The notes: generated by a model not told the origin, from the letters alone. A DNA stretch of 14,686 nt from CAYSSG01 sp964433635 (GCA_964433635.1 CAYSSG010000043.1:1-14686); one strand, 5' to 3'; shown: positions 6,221 to 13,187, counted from the first letter of the stretch. A program made the numbers and translations.

Positions 6221-7324
6221 TCAGGGAATATAATATTGAATCTCCAATTTGGGACTCTTGCTGCTATCTACAATATAGTCTGAGGTACGGAAACCGGCTT
6301 TTGTATTAATTGCTTCTTCATCTGCTGCCTTTAACAACATTCCGTCATTTTCAATATTTCCATCCAGCCAACCCTGAACCAAAGTGTCAATATACCAGGA
6401 CCTCCAAATATCAGTGGTGGTAGAGATCGTTCGGCTATCTTCAGCTTCAGAAGAACTGCTTGGTTGGTTGTTCCAGGTTAAATCCTCTTCGTCCCAATCA
6501 TCAGTTACCTTATAGATTCCTAAACTGAAATCTCCGGAACCGATTAAATCAAACTGATAAAGTCTCAGGATTGCACTCGTTACAACGGCATTGCCAGGAA
6601 CAGTGCCGAGATCAAACTGGAGATAAGCTCTTACAATTTCAGTGCCCCAATTCCCAGCCCAGGCATACGCTTCATTAAAATTAGAATTAGAATAAGTGGG
6701 TGTACTGACTACATAAGCATCCTTTCCCTCAGTGCCCGGCTGCAGCGTTAGTGTCACAGTAGAAGCATAAGTTAACGCCCAGTTAAGATAAGTGGTCTCT
6801 CCTGCAGTCACCAAAACATCATCTTCTTTCGTCTTGTAATGAAACAACTCTAATGTTATAGCGTGCTCTCCAGCAGATACACCAGTTAAGGTAATGGGCG
6901 TAATGGAACCTGTGTCTACTCCATCAAGATAGACCTTCGCCCCGTCAGGGCTGGAACTGATATCGATCGAACCATAGGTTATTGCCGGTGGATTTACAGT
7001 GACTGTCGTCATTGCAGTAACGCTTCCGGCACTGTTAGCAGCTGTTAAGGTATAGACAGTGGTTTCAGTGGGACTCACAGAATAAGTCCCGGTACTTACC
7101 GCAACACTACCGATTGCGTGGTCAATTGTTACACTGGTGGCATCGGCAACAGTCCAGCTCAGGGTAGAACTTTCTCCTTCGGTAATCGTTGGTGGACTGG
7201 CAGAAAAGGAATTGATTGTTGGTTCATGTGTAATGACTCCGTCACAGCCGGATAAGAATACAGATAGCAAGATAATGATGAAACGAATAATATTTTTACC
7301 ATACAAAGTTCTTGTTTTCTTCAT
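6221..7324 (-). CDS. Surface lipoprotein with Ig-like, PEGA and DNRLRE domains
   Basis: A 367-residue exported lipoprotein. Residues 11-27 form a hydrophobic segment ending in the lipobox Leu-Ser-Gly-Cys (Cys27 is the lipidation site). Residues about 34-112 are a Ser/Thr-rich Ig/PKD-like beta domain (TITEGESSTLSWTV, TTVYTLTAANSAGSVT). About 117-185 is a PEGA domain (GSIDISSSPDGAKVYLDGVDTG, then PITLTGVSAGEHAITLEL). About 190-367 matches the DNRLRE beta-sandwich (KDAYVVSTPTYSNSNF, RAYLQFDL, ILRLYQFD, DDWDEEDLTWNNQP, LEIQYYIP). DNRLRE domains occur in surface proteins and next to carbohydrate-active modules; no catalytic module is present here, so a binding or structural role is inferred. The start at ATG 7324 has a perfect AGGAGG nine bases upstream; a longer frame to a TTG at 7396 lacks support. 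Confidence 0.85.
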   Translation of the reverse strand: MKKTRTLYGKNIIRFIIILLSVFLSGCDGVITHEPTINSFSASPPTITEGESSTLSWTVADATSVTIDHAIGSVAVSTGTYSVSPTETTVYTLTAANSAGSVTAMTTVTVNPPAITYGSIDISSSPDGAKVYLDGVDTGSITPITLTGVSAGEHAITLELFHYKTKEDDVLVTAGETTYLNWALTYASTVTLTLQPGTEGKDAYVVSTPTYSNSNFNEAYAWAGNWGTEIVRAYLQFDLGTVPGNAVVTSAILRLYQFDLIGSGDFSLGIYKVTDDWDEEDLTWNNQPSSSSEAEDSRTISTTTDIWRSWYIDTLVQGWLDGNIENDGMLLKAADEEAINTKAGFRTSDYIVDSSKSPKLEIQYYIP

Positions 7325-7447
7325 CTGAACAGACCTCCTTTTTCTCAGTTGAAAAAATGAGTAAAATGGCAATTCATCACCTCCTTCTGATGTCAATATT
7401 GTTAATCAAAAGAAATTTAAAGTAAATTAGTGAATCTTTTTTTCTAA

Positions 7448-7476
7448 ATTATACAACTGGAAAGTTAGTCTTACAA
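7448..7476 (-). promoter_or_regulatory. Candidate promoter for the DNRLRE lipoprotein gene
   Basis: On the minus strand TTGTAA (7476-7471, four of six matches to the -35 consensus) and a perfect TATAAT (7453-7448) are separated by 17 bp. Transcription would begin near 7441, leaving a leader of about 115 bases. That leader carries a second strong AAGGAGGTGATGAA string near 7375-7388, with only a ten-codon frame after it, of unknown significance. Confidence 0.5.
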
Positions 7477-7603
7477 TGCTTAAAATAGTTTATTACTTTT
7501 AGCCAATCCTTTTCAATCATTTTTCAAAATCTTTCTAATACAATAATTTTTCCCCGCTTTCGGATCAATATCTCTTGATTCTTGATTCTTTTTCCCCCAA
7601 ATA

Positions 7604-7624
7604 TGATATTTCAAGCCCGACCCC
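7604..7624. repeat. Half copy of the REP-like element
   Basis: tgatatttcaag (7604-7615) is identical to the right arm of the element at 6172-6183 and continues with cccgacccc in place of agctgacccc. No left arm is visible in the upstream 80 bases, so this is a truncated copy. Confidence 0.5.
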
Positions 7625-7650
7625 TATTAACCCATCAACTGGTATAATTC

Positions 7651-7678
7651 CTTAAAAAATATTTCGTTATGATATAAT
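7651..7678 (+). promoter_or_regulatory. Candidate promoter of the glutaredoxin-FTR operon
   Basis: A perfect TATAAT at 7673-7678 lies 16 bp after cttaaa (7651-7656), a weak -35. The inferred leader is about 35 bases and contains AGGAGG at 7709-7714. Confidence 0.4.
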
Positions 7679-7719
7679 GGGCAACATCAGAAAAAATCTG
7701 GAAAAATCAGGAGGTAGTG

Positions 7720-7962
7720 ATGAAAATTACAATGTATGGTCTGTCAACCTGCCCACACTGTAAAAATGCTTTAAAATTTCTTGAAAACGCCAACGTAGAT
7801 TATGAAGTAATCTGGCTTGATGAACTGCAAGGTGAGGAAAAAAAGAAAACAATGAAATATATGCATGGCATTACCGGCAGTTATTCTGTCCCTTTCTGTA
7901 TAAAAGGAGATAAGTGGGTACTCGGTTATAATAAAGAAGAATTAGAGGAACTGATTAAATGA
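7720..7962 (+). CDS. Glutaredoxin/thioredoxin-fold disulfide oxidoreductase
   Basis: An 80-residue cytoplasmic redox protein with the thioredoxin fold. It opens with MKITMYGLSTCPHCKNAL, in which Cys11-Pro-His-Cys14 is the dithiol active site, and carries the cis-proline element YSVPFCIKGDKWVLGY typical of small glutaredoxins. ATG 7720 is preferred over the GTG one codon earlier because AGGAGG then has normal five-base spacing. The last bases overlap by four (ATGA) with the following ferredoxin:thioredoxin reductase subunit gene, so the two are translationally coupled and are very likely partners: the reductase would regenerate this protein's dithiol. The downstream targets of the reduced protein are unknown. 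Confidence 0.87.
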   Translation: MKITMYGLSTCPHCKNALKFLENANVDYEVIWLDELQGEEKKKTMKYMHGITGSYSVPFCIKGDKWVLGYNKEELEELIK

Positions 7963-8285
7963 AACCGGAAGACTATATCAAAATATTCAAAAAAGTAGCA
8001 GAAAAAAAAGGCTGGAAGATTAGTCCCGAAAAAGAACTTCTCTTAGCCTTTGCCGAAGGATTGATCAAGAATAAAGAAAGGTATGGTATGCCCTTGTGTC
8101 CTTGTCGCCTGGCAACGGACAAAAAAGAAATAGATAAACTCATCATATGCCCCTGCGTATATGCGGCGCAAGATATTAAAAACTATAATAGGTGTTACTG
8201 CGGTTTGTACCTGAGCGAGAACTACAGGGAAACAGACTTAAGCAACCCTGTTCCGGATCAGCATTTTAAATATTACCTGGATTAA
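7959..8285 (+). CDS. Ferredoxin:thioredoxin reductase catalytic (beta) subunit-like protein
   Basis: A 108-residue iron-sulfur protein that passes single electrons from ferredoxin to a protein disulfide. Six cysteines form the FTR signature: Cys47-Pro-Cys49, Cys64-Pro-Cys66 and Cys79-Tyr-Cys81. By homology to plant FTR (CPC-x16-CPC-x8-CHC), Cys47, 64, 66 and 79 ligate the [4Fe-4S] cluster and Cys49-Cys81 form the redox disulfide; the gaps here are 14 and 12, as in non-photosynthetic bacterial and archaeal forms. No variable (alpha) subunit gene is present, as expected for these minimal FTRs. Start and stop overlap places it directly after the glutaredoxin, its presumed substrate. No terminator was seen downstream. 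Confidence 0.88.
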   Translation: MKPEDYIKIFKKVAEKKGWKISPEKELLLAFAEGLIKNKERYGMPLCPCRLATDKKEIDKLIICPCVYAAQDIKNYNRCYCGLYLSENYRETDLSNPVPDQHFKYYLD

Positions 8286-8509
8286 AGCAAGCGATATAAA
8301 AGAGACTTTCCCAGCTTATTTTGTGAAGAATAAATATAAGATATATCATTTGATGTGCCAATAGCCAAAAAAGAGATTTTAAAGAGGTCTTATTCTTAAA
8401 TGGAAGGTAAAATAAAAAATGTTTTTTTCAACCAGGTTATATCAATCAACTACTCTGCCGTATCTATACTTATGAATAAAACAAACGCGGTTTTCCAGTT
8501 GTTGCTCTA

Positions 8510-8558
8510 GGGTCAGGTCTTGAATTATCACTTTTATGATAATTCAAGACCTGACCCC
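8510..8558. repeat. Perfect 21-bp REP-like palindrome
   Basis: Arms at 8510-8530 (beginning gggtcaggtcttgaatta) and 8537-8557 are perfectly complementary around a 6-nt loop (ctttta); a further c at 8558 completes the GACCCC end. It starts two bases beyond the stop codon of the flavoprotein gene (minus) and lies between it and the convergent glutaredoxin-FTR operon. No T-run flanks either side, so it is a REP/REPIN-type structure rather than a classic terminator, though it could act to stabilise mRNA 3' ends. Confidence 0.75.
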
Positions 8559-8559
8559 A

Positions 8560-9993
8560 TTATTCCTTTGCTGCATACTTTCCAGCAATTCTACCAAACA
8601 CCAGGCAATCAGTAATTGAACAGCTGCCAAGGCGTGATGCACCATGAACGCCTCCAGTTACCTCACCGGCTGCATATAACCCCTCAATTACTTTGCCGTC
8701 TAAATCCATTACTTGTGCATGGGTATTAATTCGAATACCACCCATAGTAAAATGGACTTTAGGCCATAATCTTATTCCATAATAGGGTGGATGAACGATT
8801 GGTACAGCCTTTTCAATGAATGGTTTACCAAATTTTTTATCAACACCATCTTTAAAACTCTTATTAAAGTCCTTTATAGTTTGTTCAAGTTTTTTGTGTG
8901 GTATCTCATAGAAGGAGGCAAGTTCTTCAAGCGTGTCAAGCTTTCTTACCACTTTTTTCTTCATACCTCTGTCAATATTCCATCCGGAGTTCTTGACCGC
9001 TTTTGAATCAGCAAGTCCCACACAAGGATGTCCAATCAACAACAATTTATCTGAAAGCGTTTTACGGTCTGAAAGCTCATTTATAAATCGGCATCCAGTG
9101 GCAGGATCAATAATAACGCCATACTGAAAAACAATATATTCTGAAAACTGCGGTCCCACCCCATATCCTTTTTCATCAGGTGATGCCCATGGTCCTAGCT
9201 GAATATGAGATAACTGTACGGGCATAGCGCCTGCACAAATGGCTTGTTTAATGACTTCAGCCGCTGCGAATGGTTTATTGGTGGTATCAATTTTTTCACT
9301 AAGGCGTGGATCTTGTGCCTTTCTAAATGCAACATCGCTTCCAAATCCACCTGAAGCAAGAATGACTCCCTTTTCTGCTTTAATCGTTATATCCTGCCCT
9401 TTTTCAGGATTTTTATAGTCATAGTCATCTCTAACTACAACACCACAGACTCTTCTTTGATCTAGACTATAAATTAGATTTTTTGAGTATGATTTAAGCC
9501 TGACATTCATGTGAAACTCTTTCATTTTGTCGATCTGTTTTTTGATAATCGTTAGCCCGGAAACATTCTTTGCCGTATAACAGCGTGGTAATGAGTGCCC
9601 ACCAAATACATCGACCCTGTCAAGATATTCAACTCCCAAATAATCAATGGACCATTCAAACGCATCCTTTGCATTGTTAACTAAAACACTTAGTAGTTCA
9701 GGATCGTTTAGGCCAAGGCCGGCTTTCAGCATATCCTTATACATCCTATCGGCAGAATCACGAATACCATATTTTTCTTGAAGCTTTGTTCCTGGAGCTG
9801 CAATTCCACCATCACTGATAATTGAATTTCCCCCAACTGCTTTCATCTTTTCTAAAACAATAACAGATGCACCAGCCTTATGAGCTTCTATGGCTGCTGA
9901 AAGCCCTGCAAATCCACTACCAATCACAACAACATCTGCTTCTTCATCCCAATGGTTGATCTTGTCTTCAAAAATCATAGCATTTTCTTTCAT
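8560..9993 (-). CDS. FAD-dependent oxidoreductase, fumarate reductase flavoprotein type
   Basis: A 477-residue flavoprotein of the flavocytochrome c/fumarate reductase/3-ketosteroid dehydrogenase superfamily. The N-terminal Rossmann motif is ADVVVIGSGFAGLSAA (19-34) with acidic Glu48 at the end of strand 2, followed by GGNSIISDGG (54-63). Residues matching the soluble fumarate reductase active site are His263 (SHIQLG), Arg310 (RFINELSDR), His414 (HFTMGGI) and Arg454 (ASRLGS). The C-terminal FAD block GLYAAGEVTGGVHGASRLG ends with DCLVFGRIAGKYA. There is no signal peptide and no haem or FMN domain, so it is likely cytoplasmic and needs an external electron donor. Substrate specificity (fumarate, urocanate, an enoate) cannot be set. 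AAGGA lies eight bases before the ATG. It probably shares a transcript with the upstream PP-loop gene (76-bp gap). Confidence 0.87.
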   Translation of the reverse strand: MKENAMIFEDKINHWDEEADVVVIGSGFAGLSAAIEAHKAGASVIVLEKMKAVGGNSIISDGGIAAPGTKLQEKYGIRDSADRMYKDMLKAGLGLNDPELLSVLVNNAKDAFEWSIDYLGVEYLDRVDVFGGHSLPRCYTAKNVSGLTIIKKQIDKMKEFHMNVRLKSYSKNLIYSLDQRRVCGVVVRDDYDYKNPEKGQDITIKAEKGVILASGGFGSDVAFRKAQDPRLSEKIDTTNKPFAAAEVIKQAICAGAMPVQLSHIQLGPWASPDEKGYGVGPQFSEYIVFQYGVIIDPATGCRFINELSDRKTLSDKLLLIGHPCVGLADSKAVKNSGWNIDRGMKKKVVRKLDTLEELASFYEIPHKKLEQTIKDFNKSFKDGVDKKFGKPFIEKAVPIVHPPYYGIRLWPKVHFTMGGIRINTHAQVMDLDGKVIEGLYAAGEVTGGVHGASRLGSCSITDCLVFGRIAGKYAAKE

Positions 9994-10018
9994 ATAGATA
10001 TTCCTTCTTTTCTATTCA

Positions 10019-10051
10019 ATGGATCTGTCAGTCAGGCAAGCAAAGATCCAT
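10019..10051. repeat. Small inverted repeat between the two right-hand metabolic genes
   Basis: atggatct (10019-10026) and agatccat (10044-10051) form an 8-bp perfect stem with a 17-base loop in the 76-bp gap between the PP-loop gene and the flavoprotein gene. There is no T-run after it on the minus strand, so it is more likely a processing or stabilising hairpin than a terminator. Confidence 0.35.
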
Positions 10052-10069
10052 CCACGATATTTTTTATTG

Positions 10070-10798
10070 TCAGTTTCCACTAGATTTATTCTGAGAAATT
10101 TTCTTATAATCCTTAATATCCAGGAACCAATGCGGCCAAAAACCGCTCCTTAGAATCACCTGGCTTTGTGTAATCGCTATTTCTCCTTTTTTAAAAATAG
10201 GACCGCCAAGCACAAAGGTGTGATATTCGCCGTTTTCACCGCATGGACAAATATCACTTTTGTTAAGTTCCTCTACAAATTTGCGGTCAATGACTCGACC
10301 AATAATATCTTTGCTGAATAATTCTGCCTTGGCACTAACCACCACTGCTTTAAAGCCTGAACTGATAAATTCTTCCATCACTTCCTCCGGTGCTTTTTGC
10401 CAGAGTGGTTCTATTGCTTTTATCTCTAATTCCTGACATAATCTTTCCACCCAGTTTTTATGCTCTGTTAAGTAGATGTCTCCAAAAACCATGCCTTTGG
10501 CCCCTCTTGCCTTTAAGTCTGTGACTGCCTCTTTAAATTCTTTTTCATATAATTCCATATTATCGCTAACCTCTTTTTGGAACAGGGGAATACCAATCAG
10601 TTGGGACTGTAAAGCAATGAGTTCTTTTTGAATACCGTGAAAACAACATCTTTGGTATTTTTTGGAAATTAGATTTAATATGAAACTTACTGGATAACCC
10701 ATTTTCATTGCCCTGTAGCAAGCCAAACAGCTGTCTTTGCCTCCACTCCAGGATCCAATGAGTGTATTTGAATTTTGCTGCTCATTGATCTGTTCCAA
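10070..10798 (-). CDS. Dph6-like PP-loop ATPase (diphthine-ammonia ligase family)
   Basis: A 242-residue adenine-nucleotide alpha-hydrolase-fold protein. The ATP-binding PP-loop SGGKDS is at 18-23, followed by family blocks CCFHGIQKELIALQSQLIGIPLF, GAKGMVFGDIYL and the C-terminal CPCGENGEYHTFV (184-196), which is the Dph6 substrate-end signature. Eukaryotic and archaeal Dph6 amidate diphthine on EF2, but bacteria lack diphthamide, so the bacterial substrate is unknown; an ATP-dependent amidation or similar adenylating reaction is inferred. The start codon is TTG at 10798, supported by GAGAGGAG six bases upstream. It lies 76 bp upstream of the flavoprotein gene on the same strand. Confidence 0.85.
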   Translation of the reverse strand: MEQINEQQNSNTLIGSWSGGKDSCLACYRAMKMGYPVSFILNLISKKYQRCCFHGIQKELIALQSQLIGIPLFQKEVSDNMELYEKEFKEAVTDLKARGAKGMVFGDIYLTEHKNWVERLCQELEIKAIEPLWQKAPEEVMEEFISSGFKAVVVSAKAELFSKDIIGRVIDRKFVEELNKSDICPCGENGEYHTFVLGGPIFKKGEIAITQSQVILRSGFWPHWFLDIKDYKKISQNKSSGN

Positions 10799-11354
10799 AA
10801 AAATCTCCTCTCAAAAAAAATGATGAGGGCTCTCTTTTGCTGCATGTTATTATTCTGACAGAAAGTTCATTTTTTGACTATCCCAATTTATCAGATTACT
10901 CTATAGCTACGTGTTATTTTTCAATGATAGGCCCTATTTTCATTTCTCCAATCTATCTATCTTCCCCTACTTACCTCTGGTAATCACCTACTACCATTTT
11001 TTCCCGAGGGGTACTAACCTCAGGTAACATGAATAATACCAAGATGAATAAAACAAATCAATCTCTCCTGAGGGAGAGAAGTTTTCTGTTTACGGATGTC
11101 AGTTTTTAGACAAAATACCAACATAATTCAGATATACAGGGATATCGCAATGCAAGAATGGAAAAAATCAGCATCGGGTACCTAATCTAAATCTTTGTAA
11201 GTATAACGTTAAATATGCTAAAAAGGTAACAGTTCACGTTTTGATGGAAGATTGCATTACTATATTCATGAGATTTACTATCATAAAAACCAATATTGCA
11301 GTATTGCACCTGTGGAATTATGCAGATATGAAATGATTTGGATTAAGTTTTTAA
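10799..11354. other. 556-bp intergenic region with small palindromes
   Basis: No convincing gene was found. It contains two similar operator-like palindromes (10971-10983 and 11015-11027, listed separately) and a hairpin tctctcc-tgag-ggagaga (11062-11079) followed by agttttct, a weak terminator candidate on the plus strand with no gene upstream of it. The stretch 11205-11352 has a 45-odd-codon open frame on the plus strand without start or recognisable family, which I do not call. Confidence 0.5.
10971..11027. promoter_or_regulatory. Pair of TTACC-N3-GGTAA palindromes, possible operator
   Basis: ttacctctggtaa (10971-10983) is a perfect 5-bp inverted repeat around tct, and taacctcaggtaa (11015-11027) is the same motif with one mismatch; their centres are 44 bp apart. 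The flanks are also similar (TAC before, a further A-rich ...ACC after), so the pair may be a direct duplication. They lie 170-230 bp upstream of the Dph6-like gene. No regulator is assigned. Confidence 0.3.
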
Positions 11355-12421
11355 TTAATTTTTAATAGTCCTTGTAGCTATAGCCCATAAATAGAAACTT
11401 TCCGGGGAAATCGGTTTGAGCTTATTTAAAATGGCATACTCATTTTGGAGTTCTATATCTTTTAGCCTCTCTATATTTACATCTGTAAATTTCAATTCAT
11501 TGATTGCAAAACTTGTACATTTATTTAATAGCAATGATGCTAGGCAAGCAATTCTTGAGGCATCCTCCTTTGCATCGAGTAAAGAATATTTTCCTCCAAC
11601 AATATGACTTTTGATCTGTTTAATCCCATCTCTCAATTCTTTTGTATAGTCATTCTTTATGCAATTTCGAAAATCTAATTGGCTTATCAAAATGAGGTAT
11701 CGATTGAATCTTGTAAAAAATTTTCTAAGGGGTTATCTAAATCACGATAGGAAGCTTCAGCATGGGCAATTTTCTTATATACACTGTCAATTTCTAACAG
11801 GTCATCAATTTTGGTAAACAAATGACCCAGATCAAATAGTTGCTTAATAATTTCCATGGATTTATTCTTTCCAAAGGGAATACCAATAGTATTGGGAGCA
11901 AAGGCAGTTAATTTATCTGCCATATAGGAATTTATGGTAGGTATTTTGACTTTAACCCCTTTTTCTACTTCAAATAATGGCATTTCTATTGTTTTCTCGA
12001 AAGTATTTACAATTGAATAATCTGAAGAAACAATATCCAGGAGTACATATGATTCACGGTTTTCTAGCACAGAATTATAATAAAATTTATAATGCTTTTT
12101 ATCTATCTTTCGATTAAAGATTCGGTTGTCTTCTTCCCATCTATTAAATATACTTGCTGTAGTTGTTTTGTCTATCACGGTTAACAGGTCTTTTCTGTTT
12201 GTTTGGTTGATTATATCGATATCAATGGATAGTCTTTTAATTTCAGGAAAAAGCAACATTAAACCTGTCCCGCCTTTAAAAACGAGATCAACCCCGTTAC
12301 TAATAAGGTTTCCAAGCAACTCAAAAGCATAAATAGCCTATTCAACTAATACAGGATCTGCTTTTAGCTCTTTATGTTTACTAATTATCCAGTTTTTTGC
12401 AAAGCATTTCTTTTTAATCAT
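11355..12421 (-). pseudogene. AbiEii-type nucleotidyltransferase toxin gene, broken by a stop and a frameshift
   Basis: The full-length frame starts at ATG 12421 (MIKKKCFAKNWIISK...), reads 27 codons, meets TAG at 12340-12338, then resumes in the same frame with AIYAFELLGNLISNG and the nucleotidyltransferase motifs VFKGGTGLML and RLSIDIDI (the DxD metal ligands), IPTINSYMADKLTAF and QLFDLGHLF, as in AbiEii/AbiGii toxins. This frame ends at TGA 11689-11687 after DSIDTSF. The family's C-terminal helical part continues one frame over from 11690 (ISQLDFRNCIKNDYTKE...) to the stop at 11355. Adding one T to the TTTT run near 11688 and a sense codon at position 28 would give a normal 355-residue protein. 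The TTG codons at 12319 and 11690 have no ribosome site. The toxin is therefore probably inactive, unless recoding occurs. AbiEii enzymes transfer nucleotides to RNA targets and are paired with AbiEi antitoxins. Confidence 0.82.
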
Positions 12422-12430
12422 CTTTTACTA

Positions 12431-12479
12431 AAAATCCACTAATGCGACATTTTTTTGCAATGTCGCATTAGTGGATTTT
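12431..12479 (-). repeat. Perfect 21-bp hairpin spanning the antitoxin stop and abutting the toxin start
   Basis: Arms 12431-12451 and 12459-12479 (core aatgcgacat / atgtcgcatt) are perfectly complementary around a 7-nt loop. On the minus strand the 5' arm contains the last codons and TAA (12470-12468) of the antitoxin-position gene, and the 3' arm ends nine bases before the toxin ATG at 12421. The weak ribosome-site-like bases for the toxin (GTGGA) fall inside the 3' arm. It could be an attenuator, a translation-coupling structure or a small palindromic insertion. Confidence 0.75.
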
Positions 12480-13187
12480 ACTAATCTCTAAAATAATTTT
12501 ATTTATATCGTCTACTATCTTTCTATTATAAGCATAATCGACCATCTCAGCCATATTAATACGATAATTTAGAATAATATTTGATGTAATATTTTTATAT
12601 TCACCCCTACCCAGGAAGTTTATCTTTCTCATTTCCATGAATAAATCAACAAGTATTTTTTCAATCTTTGCATAGATACTTTCTTTGGAAATCCGATAAG
12701 AAACAGATGGCCTCAATATAATATTCCTATTTTTAAGTTCTACGAACTTATCTACATCATTTTTATATGGATTTAGGTAAACATTGAAGTCTTTTTCATT
12801 TAAAAAATCTTTAATTGTGGATAAATATTCTCTATCAGAATAGATAAAAGCTATAAATTGGTTCGGTAAATGTTGAAAGTATCCCTTTATCTGTTCGGTG
12901 CTCCAGCAAGAAAATTCCAATTGAGGAAAATCAGACTGAATTATCCTAACAATGTTCTCGATAGGCTTTTTATCTAGTTTAAATTCCTTTTCAATAGTAG
13001 AGTACCACCCTCTGCCAGCAGAATACAATTTCCTGTCTTTTTTAAGAATATAAATATATTTTTTCAGAGTATCTTGTTTAAAATATATTTTATTCTCGAG
13101 CAAATAATTTTTTATTTTATCTATTTGAAAATAAGATTTTTCTTTTGAGTAGCTTATTATGTAATTTATAATGGTTTCTTTGGTCAT
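12468..13187 (-). CDS. AbiEi-like antitoxin-position protein (winged-helix N-terminus)
   Basis: A 239-residue protein encoded immediately upstream of the AbiEii-type toxin gene, the position of the cognate antitoxin in type IV AbiE systems. Residues 1-65 (IINYIISYSKEKSYFQIDKIKNYL, then LKKYIYILKKDRKLYSAGRGWYS) look like a winged helix-turn-helix with a final beta wing, as in AbiEi proteins. A block EFSCWSTEQIKGYFQHLPNQFIAFIYSDREYL (about 91-122) matches AbiEi-type C-terminal domains and what I recall as DUF6577 proteins; this naming is from memory. AbiEi proteins bind operator DNA and neutralise the toxin indirectly. AAGGAGA is about five bases before the ATG. The gene is intact although its toxin is not, and it appears even richer in AT than its surroundings. 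Confidence 0.72.
   Translation of the reverse strand: MTKETIINYIISYSKEKSYFQIDKIKNYLLENKIYFKQDTLKKYIYILKKDRKLYSAGRGWYSTIEKEFKLDKKPIENIVRIIQSDFPQLEFSCWSTEQIKGYFQHLPNQFIAFIYSDREYLSTIKDFLNEKDFNVYLNPYKNDVDKFVELKNRNIILRPSVSYRISKESIYAKIEKILVDLFMEMRKINFLGRGEYKNITSNIILNYRINMAEMVDYAYNRKIVDDINKIILEISKIH

Larger units (their letters stand above)
7325..7719. other. Divergent intergenic region between lipoprotein and glutaredoxin genes
   Basis: This region of about 395 bp holds the two divergent promoters described separately, the leader of the lipoprotein gene, and a half copy of the REP-like repeat at 7604-7624. The stretch 7500-7600 is T-rich with short direct repeats of cttgatt, and I see no gene in it. 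Confidence 0.6.

Noticed and set aside
7325..7396. N-terminal extension of the lipoprotein to a TTG at 7396
   Set aside because: The extension is charged and would bury the signal peptide; ATG 7324 has a perfect AGGAGG at normal spacing.
11062..11079. Hairpin tctctcc-tgag-ggagaga as a terminator
   Set aside because: The stem is short, the T-run is interrupted, and no gene ends close by on either strand; kept only as a note in the intergenic entry.
11205..11352. Plus-strand open frame reading KGNSSRFDGRL, then YYIHEIYYHKNQYCSIAPVE and onward to a TAA near 11352
   Set aside because: It has no start codon with a ribosome site, a stop lies immediately upstream, no family is recognisable, and a frame of this length is common by chance in AT-rich DNA.
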